Below are positions 33,288-45,273 of a stretch of 48,009 nt of DNA, piece after piece. Position 1 is the first letter of the stretch. Each line of letters begins with the position of its first letter. Under the pieces are notes generated by a model. That model ran no database searches and was not told where the DNA came from. It saw only the letters and a list, made by a program, of their open reading frames with translations. The stretch lies in contig ADNK01002140.1 in the NCBI GenBank assembly GCA_000320545.1, forward strand, positions 155,001-203,009, in the 5' to 3' direction. Source of the DNA: Bigelowiella natans CCMP2755. Its lineage: Eukaryota; Cercozoa; Chlorarachniophyceae. The position numbers and the translations under genes were made by a program.

Positions 33288-35539
33288 TGAATCTGCTAGA
33301 TATTTAAATCGGTGATGCCTGTTCAAACCCATTCGTTAAAATAACATATTTTACTGATTGAGCGACAACAAATATGGGACATCCTCTTCTTCTTCTTCTT
33401 CTTCTTCTTCTTCATTTTCTTCTTTTTATTCATACATACATATGTAGACATTTGTGAGCAGCAGCTTGAGCTACTTGTTGCAGACTTATGGAGGACAAAA
33501 GGGCATAGTAATACCGCAGGAATGACAGCTTAAGAAGGTTACTACTAATACTATCAAGTTATAGCACCTTACACTGGATAAAACCCGAAGAATCTCCTTA
33601 CTTTCAGCGTCAGCGGCCACACTTTTGGTCATATTAAGGTGGTGGAGGAGGGAGGGGGGAAAAGCATCATCCATCATTTGTATTCTCGTAATAAATTGAG
33701 TGGTGGAGCAGTCTCCATTGCCAAAGATGGTAGTAATTTGTTTCAAAATATGGTTGATGATGATGATACTGATGAAGAAGAAGAAGAAGAAGAAGAACAT
33801 CTTGGTTAGAGGGAAAAGAATACGACCTCATCATCTCTAAATCATGATGACACTTCTCCTGATACATGTGCTGGTGCTGATCTTGCTTGGATTCTGCATT
33901 GGTGGTTGTAAATGGCATATTCCATCTCTTTGGATTATTCCTGTTACCATTCTTCAGGGACAAATCTAGTGATGCTGCTGATGATGGCCGTTGCTTCTCC
34001 ATCATCATCTTACTTCTTAGCATGATACTCCTGCTAGTCCTACTTGTCCTACTACTACTACTACTACTATTTGCCCATGTCGCACGAATAACAGCTGATT
34101 TGTATCGGCTTTGCCAAGATCGCCGTCTACTAGTACCACTAGCACTACTGCTGCTGCTACTACACTGATTCTTCTTCTTTCTATTACTTTTCTTACACAT
34201 AATTTCCGATGATAGATAGCCTCCTTCTCCCCCTCCTCTCCCTACCACTACTTCTCCGTCTGCCACCGATACTGCCACACCATCGTCGATGCTATTGAAG
34301 CTAGATTCTGTAGCTTTCTTCTGCCCTCCTCCTTGTCGCTCAACGTCGTCATTGTTGTTTTTTACTTCTTGTTGTTCTTCTTCTCTTTCTTCAATTTCAA
34401 CATCATAAGTGGCTCCATGGAACTTTGCGTATTCCTGATAAGAAGGAGAAGAGGAAGAAGGAGAAGATGGTGATAATAGGGAAAGGAGGCGGGAATATGT
34501 GAAGATAATATGTATGCGTCGAATGGTAAAGTCGCTGTTTGTAGCAGTGGAGCTAGAGGTAGTAAAGACAAGGTGCATCAGCATTTCTCCTTTACCACCA
34601 CTATCACCACCACTACCACTACCACTCTCTTTAACTTATGAGAAACAATATGCAGCAGCAATAGACAGAAGGAGTAGCAGCAGAAACAGCAGCAGTATTA
34701 GTCTAGGAGTATTTAGTTATTCTGCAACAAGTGCCTTACCTGAAGTCTTTTCCCAATTTTCCTTTGTGAGTCACGAAGTACATCTGCTGCTCTAATCGGC
34801 AAGAAACGAAGGGTGAATGTCTGCAACGTTTTATGGCACACTTGAATTTGACGGTCAATTTCCTGATCATCGGTTTTGACTAGCCTATCCTCAACAGACA
34901 GGATCCTCCATCCTGGTTGTTGTTGTTGTTGTTGTAGTAGTAGTAGTATAGTAAATACAAGGGAAGGGAAGGGAAGGGGAACAACGATGATCCAGTAAGA
35001 ACACAACGCCACCAACGAGAAGGATCGTGGAGATAAGAACAAGAAGAAGGAAGAGAACAACAGAAGGAGATGAAGAAATGTAAAACAACAACATTTAAGA
35101 GGAAGGATGACACATTGAATAAGTTTATTAATAGCATTATAGGTTAGCAGTAGTAGTAGCAGCAGCAGCAGAAGGAGGAAGAGGAGGGAATAAGAGTCCC
35201 TCTTACTCCTCCTCCTCCTCCTCTAAAAACTCTCTAACGTAATTATCATCCTGGAAACAGTAAAAGTGAACGGATGGTAAAGCCGTAAGCAAAGCTATCA
35301 CAATACACATTGTAGTACTACTTAATTATAGGTTGTAAGCAAAGATATATATACACGTAATAATATCAATTACAGGTTGTCCTATATGAACTACACTACT
35401 AGAGACCTGCATTGATTCCTTTTTCAGTAGCTTGATGTCCATTGATATGTCTCACCACCCCCTGGTAAAAATCGAATCCCATTTTTCCTGCATGAAATTG
35501 TACATCCACAGAGGACTCTGGATAGGGATCACTTTCAAT
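31787..35539 (-). CDS. PDZ-domain protein, multi-exon (exon set incomplete)
   Basis: The firm part is three exons that join in phase: 35539-35407, 34912-34740 and one beginning 34434. The first two together form one PDZ domain: SSVDVQFHAGKMGFDFYQGV (carboxylate-binding loop and first strands), HINGHQATEKGINAG, then RILSVEDRLVKTDDQEIDRQ and TLQTFTLRFLPIR, which fits the usual GI..GD.IlsV..-TLRF layout except that the Asp of GD is Trp. The third exon continues EYAKFHGATYDVEIEEREEE and becomes Ser-rich low complexity. Further exon candidates follow: one ending near 32475 (basic, Ser/Pro/Thr-rich), one reading QKPESQDHEDILAALCIKEN (about 32080-31990) and a last one ending GEFERMRWM at a TAA (31789-31787). 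Whether all belong to one transcript is not proven. PDZ domains bind C-terminal tails, so an adaptor role is likely. Confidence 0.55.
33218..33412. repeat. (TA)n-(TG)n composite and nearby (TTC)n
   Basis: (TA)n about 33218-33251 runs directly into (TG)n about 33254-33286. A separate (TTC)n lies at about 33388-33412. All fall in a presumed intron. Confidence 0.9.
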
Positions 35540-36709
35540 CTAAGCAACATTATCAACACACATACAAATACAAATACACATAAACACACCACAATATCTC
35601 AGTGTGTTCTTTGTATGATATATTAGATTGAATTGGTCATCATCCATCATACTTCATCGTCATCATTATCATCATCATCTGCCATACTATGCTATTTATA
35701 ATAGAATTAATTCAATAAGACTAACAACCGGCTGCGTTTGATGGCATGGAAGAAGACAATATTTGCATAGACAACTAAGCCAGGGACTAAAAAGGAGAAA
35801 CTGAATCAGAAAGAGCAGCAGGAAGCGAGCCATGAAATCTTGACCGAATACCAGCAGCCATCTGTAGTAGTAGTAGTTGTTGTTGAGGAGACATTTGTGT
35901 GTGATATCGTTAATCAAATAACAACAAGGAAAGGAGAGAGTGTGATAAGTAAATCAAATATTGCCACCCTCTAAGTAACGAATGTAGACGAAGATATAGT
36001 CAGAGACATTTTTAGTATTTGATAATGATGATTGATAGTTGGTATATCTTCCAGCAATCATAGTGTTATTGAATTATTCTTATCGTTGCATTGCTGATGA
36101 AGATTAAATATTCTGGAGAAAAGACAGATATGTAGCAATGGATGGTGAGCTTATACTACTACTAATACTAATACAAAACTAATACTCATACTAAGACATT
36201 GGTGATGATAACTAACTAAATACCGTTAAAGTCTACTGCTACAATAATAATTACTAAAAATAACAAAAATAATGCTGAATGTATTCCTACTACTGCCTGT
36301 TGTCATTCCTGTAATTCTTTTTAATAATCATTTATCAATAAGTAAGTACCCAATAACAAACTCGGTTGAGGCAAACTTAAGTTTTTGGCTGAGCACAGCT
36401 TGAATAAAGATGCATCCGAACATAATCTATTAGTGAAAGAAGTAATAAAGAATTGGTTGGGGCTCTCTTAATGGTGGTGATTATGCTGATGATAGTTTTG
36501 GAATATTATTTGATTGATTGATTCACTGACAGACTGACAGCAACTGTGAACTAACGAAGGCAAATATATCAATGAATAATTGTTATAGATTTGATGTATT
36601 CCTTTGTTCATAATTGGATGTTGCCGGGGTATTTTTTCGTCTACTTCTTCTTCTTGTTCTTGTCCTTTTGTATTTTCTACTTCTAATTTTAGATACTATA
36701 GTATTATTG

Positions 36710-38374
36710 CTTATTTCTGGTGTTACTTACCACAACACAGCCGGCTATGGCCGCCGCATCGTGGTATGTGTAATCTGAATTTATGGTGCGAGGGTCGTAC
36801 TTTGACCGCAAACCCAAAAATCCAGCGGCTTGTGCCTCTTCTCCGATCACACCTTTTTGTAATCGGCAACAAACATGGAAATAAGAGCAACGAAGACAAA
36901 TTTCGTTGAATAGTATGCACGAAGAAGAAGAAGAAGAAGAAGAAGAAGAAGAAGAAGATACATAACACCACAGACCACCGCTACTACCACTATCACCTGT
37001 GACATTTCTGTCCATGACTTCTTGAGCAGATACAGGGACGAAGAAATCGGCGGATATCACAGGAAGAGGAACTACAGGAGAGGTAGTATTAGAAGAAGGA
37101 AGAGGGGCCTGTTCCTTTGCTCCCTCTTCATTTCCTTGTTCCACCGATAGGTGGTGATGATGAATAAATTTAGACTTATCTGCTGCGAGTATAAACCGTA
37201 TACAACTAATAACAACAAGTGCTGCTGCTGAATTACCTACTAATAGCTATAGTAGGATATGAAGGGTAGAATTACTACCTTCCTTTTTCATGGTTTGTCC
37301 CTGCCGCCGCTGTTGGTCATCCGATTGGATTGATATCTATGGTAATAATATCATGCAAAGTCAACTGCACATAGGATGTACCAAATCGTCGATACCTTCG
37401 GTAGACATCGCATACATACTTATGTACATTCTTGCAGAAGTTACATAGTCAATCACTCAGTCAGTAGTAGCATAGTTAGCTCAGAATGTATGTGTGCTGC
37501 GCTAGTTAACTCAGTCTCTCACTGGTATTATGTCGGTTGGTAAGACATTGTACATATGTGAGATAGAAAATTCATATTTAACTTGTATTATCTTCAAAGC
37601 ACTCAATAATAACATACATGTACTATTGACGACCCTCTCAAACAAACGGTATTATTTGTTTCATTACACTCGATTCCTTATCCAAAAGGTGTGAGTTATT
37701 ATTGACGAGATTGTTGTTGTTGCTATCCTCGTTGTAATCAATAGTCTCCGAATCTCCGTTCCTTGAACAGGAAAAATGATTCGCCATTAGTATGAAGAAC
37801 GATGATGGTAATGGTGGTAATGGTGATAATGATTTGGATGATGGTGACTTCAATGGTATTCTTTTCCCCAAATTTAAAGAAGGAAAATTATACCAAAACA
37901 AGGACTAACACTATCACTACATCAAATCATTATTTAAACAACGTGGGCAGGCATCGACAACACTTCTTCCAACATTCGGTGCCTCTGCTGCAAATGCTGC
38001 CTTTGGCTCTTTCGTCGCCTGGCTTCATGCTCCTGGTGTATAAACAGAGTAGTATTCTTTCTCATCAATCAATGACTGCTCTGTGGACTTGCTCCTAACA
38101 AGGTATTCACTGCATTACTAGTGTGTACGAATACAAACCATCAACCTTAATGAGATTATTCTTTTTCTCCAGCTCATATTCATCAATGATTTTCTACATG
38201 ATTGTGACAATGAAAAGAATCACTACGAAACTTGAAATAATAAGGGATAGTTTTCCTCCTCTCATCTCAGTAGCCGTGATATTGAATGCAAATACCTGGT
38301 CCTTTACAGCGGTGTCAGCATCGGAAACAATTGCAAGGATGAGAGGAAGAAATCCATAAAGAGGAAAATCCTCG
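36710..38374 (-). CDS. Further minus-strand exons, possibly 5' part of the PDZ-protein gene
   Basis: Exon candidates with good splice sites: 38374-38296 (EDFPLYGFLPLILAIVSDAD, resembling one HEAT helix pair), 38032-37943 (EHEARRRKSQRQHLQQRHRM, a basic coiled coil), about 37340-37282 (ISIQSDDQQRRQGQTMKKEG), the following exon at about 37170-37012 (ADKSKFIHHHHLSVEQGNEE to VMDRNVT) and one ending at 36731 (GVIGEEAQAAGFLGLRSKYD then PRTINSDYTYHDAAAIAG). The last two look conserved and free of repeats. Joining phases are consistent for the third and fourth. I could not find a start codon or prove linkage to the PDZ exons at 35.5 kb. No family is recognised beyond the weak HEAT-like segment. Confidence 0.4.
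36918..36958. repeat. (GAA)n / sense-strand (TTC)n in a presumed intron
   Basis: About 12 GAA units on the plus strand, which read as a pyrimidine tract in the direction of the minus-strand gene. Confidence 0.9.
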
Positions 38375-41341
38375 CTTAAATCGATGTAGAAGTACAGGGG
38401 GGGCTAAAAGCAGCAATGACAATGTATTATGTAACAATAATCCTATCGGTGTTAGTAAGCTATAACATTCCCGACCGCTCTTTGCAGAATCCAGGAAATA
38501 ATGAACGGTATCTAGAAAGGGGAAACATTCTTAGCAAGTTTGTAATGGAGGATTAGATCAATATTATTTATCTCATTACCGGGAAAGCAAGGAAAGTTGT
38601 CAAGATGACACGACTAAACCTTACAAATTGCAGTTTTCAAAATTGAACCGAACTCATTATCGTATACGTTCATCAATTGAGAAACTGCCATCTATGTACT
38701 CTGGCGATGCAAGAGGAAGCTTTAAATCTTGATCCAACAATAAGATAACCTGGTTTAGCCCAGAAATCGGCAAGTTTCAGAGTAATTGAACATTAAAAGG
38801 GAAAGAAGTAGCTAACCACTGTCATGTTGTTGAAGAGCAATGTAACAAGAATTGTCAATCTAAATAAAAAGAATATTGCGAAAGAATATTATAACTGCAG
38901 AAACATGATTGTTGGTACAATGTCATAGTTTGTGTAATAATGCCTTTTGAAAGCTGTAAGGAAATCTCCTGGATGAGCTGAGATGACCGAGAGCCTGTCC
39001 ATTTATAATTAAGTGATTTTATCGAAAATTTTATTCATGTAGAAATAAAAGAAGGAGTATCTTGAACCATGGATGTTGACGACGAGTCTTCCACACAAAC
39101 ATTTCTAGGTTGAAAAATGACAGTATAAGAATCATAATTTGTACTACTCCAAAATTGAGTGTTGTCGAAAAGTGTTGTTGTTGGAGTTGTTTTTACTTGA
39201 GAAGTTGCGCCACGATCTCTTTCCTGCGATCTAGATTAGTTAGACCTTTCAAACGAGACTTCGATTTGATTAAATATCCATCATACCATCAGCCATGTAG
39301 TTCTATTTACCATCCTCCAGAATCGGTGGACATCATCAAGGGAAAGAGCTTCTCTGATTAATGATGATGGCGGTTTAAGGTTTTGATATAGAAGATGTGT
39401 GACTCTAGAAACTACGTTTTCGATACGAAATATACCTATATATTCTGTCGACGTATTTATCTAAAGCCCATCCGATTAAGATGTACGCAACGAAAACACC
39501 TTCGTTGAGAATACATTTTTTATCAACTGATATCACGAGGTTCATTCCATTCTACCTATGCAGAACCGCATTATTGGGTTTGTTAGGCTAAACGCTTCCA
39601 TCGTCACCTTAAAAAAGTACCACAAATTTTGTTGGATTTGAGAAATTGTATAGAAAGTTAATTCCAAAAGCGTAGTGATCACAATCACATTTTCGAATCA
39701 TACACACGCACACAATTTTCTGTCTGCTTTCTGATAAACACTACATCATTTCCGTCGAAAGTGTTGACGCCGAATTGAGAATCCTGAAGCAACAGGCCCC
39801 TTCCCGTAAAGGAGGTTGCCGTCATCTTCTGGGAGACAAACGAAGGAACTTTGGGGGGCTTTCGACCCGAATAGGCTGTAATTGGAAATATATCGCCTAC
39901 ATTCTACACCTGCGACAACAAATTCTGCATAATTAGCGCTTCTCAGCGCAACAGGCTCGTGGTATTTCTTCGGTCAGCATTGGTAGTCACGCGTGCTTGA
40001 CTGACATTTTTTTAGTTAAATTTAGGCGCAATGCGATGCGCAGACGTCTGTGGAAAGAAGAGACTTTTTTGAAACAAATCTTGAGAAATGGTGATGATGA
40101 TGATGATGTCCCTCTAAATGCATGTGCATTGTAATGACATAATGATGTGAATAGATCTAGATCTAGATCTAGTCCAGCGATGCGATCTGAAACACGCGCG
40201 AACTCCAATACGGAATGTTGGATCTTTTTTGTTGCGACATGCAGCCATATCCCCGTCAATATGTACTAAATAATTCAAGACTAATTTATGAAGACGACTG
40301 GTTTCGACTTAGTGTTTGCGCCAAATTTAAACAATGCATATGGATTTAATTCTACGACTTGAAGCATTCTCTTTTTCTGTCTAAAGTTCTCTTCATGTTC
40401 TACTAAGTTGTATTCCAGAATATATTCTGCAGATCTCTAGGTGTGTGACAACAGAAACTGTGGTGCATTTTAACATAAGACTGCAAGATATGCACCATTT
40501 TGGTTAACAATTGCATAAGGGGAAATAACACACACAGAGTAGAAGAATCTTAATATTAGCCGATCAACAGAAAGATGAAAGGCACCGGTCAGAGCACATT
40601 GCGATAAGGGCATTTGCAATGAAAAGGTTAATGGTTGGGTTACATAGAATGAAGAGATACCTTCTATGTGGAGGAAGAGAGGAAATAGGAGAATAAGCTG
40701 AGCTCCGTTTTCGGTGAAGGGAAACAGCAGCAGCCCTCCTTTTGGCAACAACCAAGCAAGCCCTGAATGAATTATGAATCCTATGTAGGTGGAGGAGAGG
40801 TACAGGGAATGATATTGATATTCCGACCAGTAGTAAAAGTACTACTACCAGAATAGGGAATCCTTTATTCAATCCTCTAAAGAACAAGATAGGAGATCAA
40901 ATAGAGCATGTGACCGCTCTAGGGGGCAAGAGAAAGGTAATACTACACCACATAAATATCAAGTTTGGATTCATTGAAGCATATTTGTTAGCACCGAATA
41001 GAAGACTTCCTCGATGATAAAACGCGCTCAAAGACTCCAAAAACCACCATTTTGAAAACAGGATTTGAGCAATTTTACAGGTGATAATAAGTATTATTTC
41101 ATTCTCCTCTTTACTTTCGCCTGTTGCTTAACAACTCGAATAATTATCCAGTCTCGAAAAGAAACTTGTCGCCGATTCTGCGGTTTCTAATCCATTTCAG
41201 GTGATTATTTGTTTAATATCAATATGTTTTCCAGCTAATTGTTATATTTTGAATGAGATTGGTATTACAATCCGATTGTTCTTTATACATCGGTGGTACG
41301 ATACATAACAACGGCCATCCTATAATACTCCTCCTCTTTAG
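38375..41341. other. Poorly resolved interval with scattered exon-like pieces
   Basis: No complete gene. On the minus strand, 39875-39685 encodes a coherent piece (SFVSQKMTATSFTGRGLLLQ then DSQFGVNTFDGNDVVFIRKQ) after an acceptor, preceded by a piece ending at 39910 (ALRSANYAEFVVA). Another minus piece reads RRKEIVAQLLK near 39230-39195. These may be 5' exons of the long minus-strand gene. On the plus strand the missing N-terminal exon(s) of the CDPK must lie in 40.3-41.3 kb; a candidate sits at about 41152-41201. Confidence 0.35.
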
Positions 41342-41682
41342 GTGCAAGTTCGCACAGCAATTCACAAACCAACAGGGGAACGTAGAGTCATTAAGGTGCT
41401 GCTGCATACTGCTTGGAAAAATATTTAATACCTTTCCACTGCCCCCCCACTTTTTTGAGGCAAAAAGAGTGATGACGGTATGGTTACTCACAATTTTAAC
41501 TGGTGCTTAGGTATTGAACAGGGAAACTGTTGATATCATGAAGATCAAGCGAGAGGTACGTTTTTGGAGGAAGATCGTGATAAGTTATGGATAAAAGCGT
41601 GATCCTCTTGTTCTTCCTCTTTCATAATATCTCTGTGACCTTCTTCCCAGATAGATTATCAATCCAACAACACACATTCTCC

Positions 41683-41724
<42 letters not shown>

Positions 41725-42338
41725 ATACCACCTGCTATTCAGGTGAGTGTAATGGTTGGTTTACAGCCGCATCCAAACGTAGTGCAGTTCTATGAAGCCT
41801 TTCAGGTCGTTCATTGATCATCCCGATTACAATAATAGATAAAAGACTTTCACATTCATTTCAACAACAAACAAACAACTATATTTCTTATAGCTCATGT
41901 GCACCCCTACTTACTACTACTCGAACAATTAGGATGAATCACGTGTATACATTTGCATGGAATATGTGAGAGGAGGAGAGCTCTTCGATCAGCTGGTAGT
42001 AACTCACATATTAGTCCTTATCATGTGTAGATAGGAGGGAGGAGTATTACTCATGGTGAATCATGATCATGAACGATGTTTGAAACAACAGTACTACTAC
42101 TACTACTATTACTACTACTACAACAACAACAACACAGGTTAAACACGGAAGATACTCAGAACGTCGAGCTGCTCAGATTATCAGGGGTCTCATACTGGGA
42201 TTAAGCCATATACATAAGGCTGGCATTGCTCACTGTGATATCAAACCTGAAAACGTAATGTTCGCATCTAACGGCCAGGATTCAGACGTCAAGATAATAG
42301 ACTTGTAATAAATAGCTCCACTCACTCACTCCACCCAC

Positions 42339-42380
<42 letters not shown>

Positions 42381-42473
42381 TGGATATGTATAAAACAATT
42401 TAAGATGATAATGATGATGATGATGTCTTCCAACCTCACTATGCAACCAACAAAAGATTCGTGGTCATATAAC

Positions 42474-42518
<45 letters not shown>

Positions 42519-43737
42519 TGCTCATCTCCGAAATCATAAATACTCCTTCCTCCTCCTTTCCATTCATAAGTGCATTGATTGATTGATTTATCTATGCATG
42601 CAGCGGAATGTCACAGAGGGTGTCATTGGGTAAGATCAATTGGCTAAGTGCTCAGTGTGGAACCATTGCGTATCGTAGTCCAGAGCAGGTGGTTGTCGTT
42701 GTTGTTGTTGTTTTTGTAGAAGGAGGAGTATAAATCAATAGTTTATTATTAAATTAAGGACACCATCATCCCAAAAAATGGTTTTGAAAGTAGAATCCCT
42801 AATAAAGAAGCCTTTGGTTCTTTTTTTTATAAGAAGTATTATGTCTTTTACCTATGCTACTCCTATCTTGCTGCTGCTACATATCGCTGCTACTGCTACT
42901 ATTACTACAACCACTACTACTACTACTACTACTACTACAGCTTAGTATCAATTGTTATTATCCCATGATAGTGTGATACAACACATCTTCATTATTATTA
43001 TGTAAGGTTGAACGAAAGTATTCCCGGTCATGTGATATGTGGGCTGTCGGGGTTACGATGTTTATGCTGCTCACCGGTACTACATGATAGATAATAAGAT
43101 AGACTACTAAGATACTATCGGTAGAAATTGGAAAAGAAGTAGTATTAGTAGTAAAGATTCTATCTTTTGTTTTTTCCATGAATAGAAACTCCAATAGACC
43201 ACACTCTTTCCTTTCGTAATGCTGCTGCTACTGCTGCTCTCTGCTTTTGTGTATTTGATTATCCGTTGGATGATGATGACGATGACGATGATGACGATGA
43301 TGATAATGTTGTTGCTGCTGCTGCTATAGGTTACGGGCCTTTCCACAATCCGAGTTTGAAGACCACACTTGAGGTATAGTATACTAAAAGTCACATCATC
43401 ATCATCATCATCTTTGCATTCTTTTGTCTCATTTCGAGGATTTTAACATGTATTATACTCATCATAATATATATATCAACACCAATAAATACTAGCGTAT
43501 TCGTGAGGGATTTCATGCAGAGCTGAGGCCAGGATATGGGAACTGGTTTCCAAAGGACAAACTTCTTACAATCTCACGTGCGGCAAAGTCATTGATAGCC
43601 CAATTGCTTGATAGAGAAGATTTTAGACGACTCACTCCTGATGAAGCTCTCCGCCACCCCTGGTTAAATGATGACATGCCTACTAATCAGGTACTACCAC
43701 ATGCATTAATCTTCTTCCGACAAATGATGATGATGAT

Positions 43738-43788
<51 letters not shown>

Positions 43789-44595
43789 TTAGCTATTGGC
43801 TGTACGTGTTGTAGAGCACCTCCAGAAAGAAAGAGCGATGAATAGATTTCACACATCGATATGTACTGCCCTCTCTCAATGGATACCTAAGGTAGTAGTA
43901 GTAGTAGTAGTAGTCATATACTGTTTATGATCATTGGATCATTGACAAAACAATGAGTTATAGCTTTATCTGTTGTTCCGATGCATATAATATGCTGCTG
44001 CTGCTGCTGCTGCTGTGCATTTCTCTTCTCATGCACCTGCTGTGAATAGAGAAGTGATGATGATGATGATGATGATGATGAAGAGAACTAATAGGTTAAG
44101 ACGTTGTATGTCGTTCGTTCTGTTGATGTTTATCAGGGTGAAATGTACTTACTAGAAGCAGCATTTCGAGGAATAGACACAAATGAGGATGGTGTGATAT
44201 CAATCGATGAGTTTCGAAATGCCGTGAGAACGTTCAACAAGGTGGTGCTGGCTGGTGGTGGTGCTGGTGGTGATTAGAAACTTCAACAAGGCAGTGGTAG
44301 TGGTGGTGGTGGTGATTAAATTAAGAAGAAGAAAACCGTGTGGTGCTGACGACGACTACACTTTGTTATTTCCACAAACTGTTTCATTTCATTGGTTTGT
44401 TAGAAGCTTAAGGATGGTGGTGTTTGGCTGCTGCTGCTGCTACTGCTGTTGCGTGGTTCTTTATAGCATTGACTCCCACTAATTACTATCTTTATGTTAG
44501 TCCCATCCACAACCACTTTCCAAGGATGCAATCGTCAAGCTTTTCAACAATGGAGGTGCTGCTGCTCACAAACTACTACTACAGCTTGCAACTAC

Positions 44596-44633
<38 letters not shown>

Positions 44634-45273
44634 TCACGTATCATCATCATCATCATCATCATTGTCATCATCATTGTCATCATCATATCCCGTTATATAT
44701 AATGTTCTTTTAACATTTGCTGTCGTTGTTTCTGTCGTATTCCATACAACTAATGCCTCATCCTTTGATATCATCATCATCATCATCATTATTATTATTA
44801 TTATTTCTCTACTACTACTACCAGACCTGAATAATGATCAGCACATCGACTACAGGGAACTAATCTTGGCATGTACACATCAAAGGTAATGCATAAATAA
44901 CCACCCACAAGTAGGAGGAGGAGGAGGGGGGGGAGCACTAGTAGTAGTAGTAGTAGTAGTAGTACCAAACTGAATAATAGCTGACTGGTACGTGTAATAA
45001 TCACAGGATTTTAAGCTCTGAAGAGAGACTTTGGCGCGTGTTTTGTGAATTAGACAAAGATAACGACAACTACGTCACCAAAGCAGAGGTATCTACATTT
45101 TTTGCATATCTGTGGTAGTCCTTTGGTCATAATCATCTATGATTTTGTAGCTTGGAAACGTAGTCGATAAATGTAATAAAGAAGCAAAAGATTTGTTGGA
45201 CAAGTTGGATACAGATCGAGATGGGAAGATTTCATATACTGAGTTTGTCAATTTATGGAAGGGCTATACATAA
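41342..45273 (+). CDS. Calcium-dependent protein kinase (CDPK) with four EF hands, non-RD catalytic loop
   Basis: Fifteen exons join in phase: 41342-41395, 41511-41555, 41743-41805, 41933-41995, 42138-42304, 42604-42688, 43007-43076, 43330-43373, 43496-43690, 43793-43891, 44137-44241, 44501-44555, 44825-44885, 45007-45088 and 45151-45273. The part with the Gly-rich loop is missing upstream. Kinase motifs: TGERRVIK (ATP-binding Lys), PHPNVVQFYEAF, ICMEYVRGGELFDQL, AHCDIKPENVMF, IIDFGMS, GTIAYRSPEQ, SCDMWAVGVTMFMLL and a TPDEALRHPWL end. Four EF hands follow: DTNEDGVISIDEF, DLNNDQHIDYREL, DKDNDNYVTKAEL and DTDRDGKISYTEF. CDPKs couple Ca2+ directly to Ser/Thr phosphorylation. Oddities are HCD for HRD and SPE for APE. 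Introns carry microsatellites, including CT tracts that serve as polypyrimidine tracts. Confidence 0.93.
41686..41722 (+). repeat. (CT)n in CDPK intron
   Basis: About 18 CT units, 20 bp before the CAG acceptor of the exon at 41743. Confidence 0.9.
42343..42516 (+). repeat. Two (TA)n tracts in one CDPK intron
   Basis: Tracts at about 42343-42375 and 42478-42516 expand the intron between the exons ending 42304 and starting 42604. Confidence 0.9.
43742..43786 (+). repeat. (CT)n polypyrimidine tract in CDPK intron
   Basis: About 21 CT units end a few bases before the TTAG acceptor of the exon at 43793. Confidence 0.9.

Noticed and set aside
36604-36909. 101-codon plus-strand ORF
   Set aside because: It is the complement of the better-supported minus-strand exon ending at 36731.
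38487-38555. Plus-strand exon-like piece (NPGNNERYLERGNILSKF) after a CAG acceptor and ending in TAG
   Set aside because: No upstream plus-strand exons fit it, and the better-supported minus-strand exon lies immediately to the left (38374-38296).
42630-42655. A 26-nt intron in the CDPK activation loop (GTAAGA to CTCAG)
   Set aside because: The frame is open without it and gives a normal-length activation loop before the GTIAYRSPE segment.
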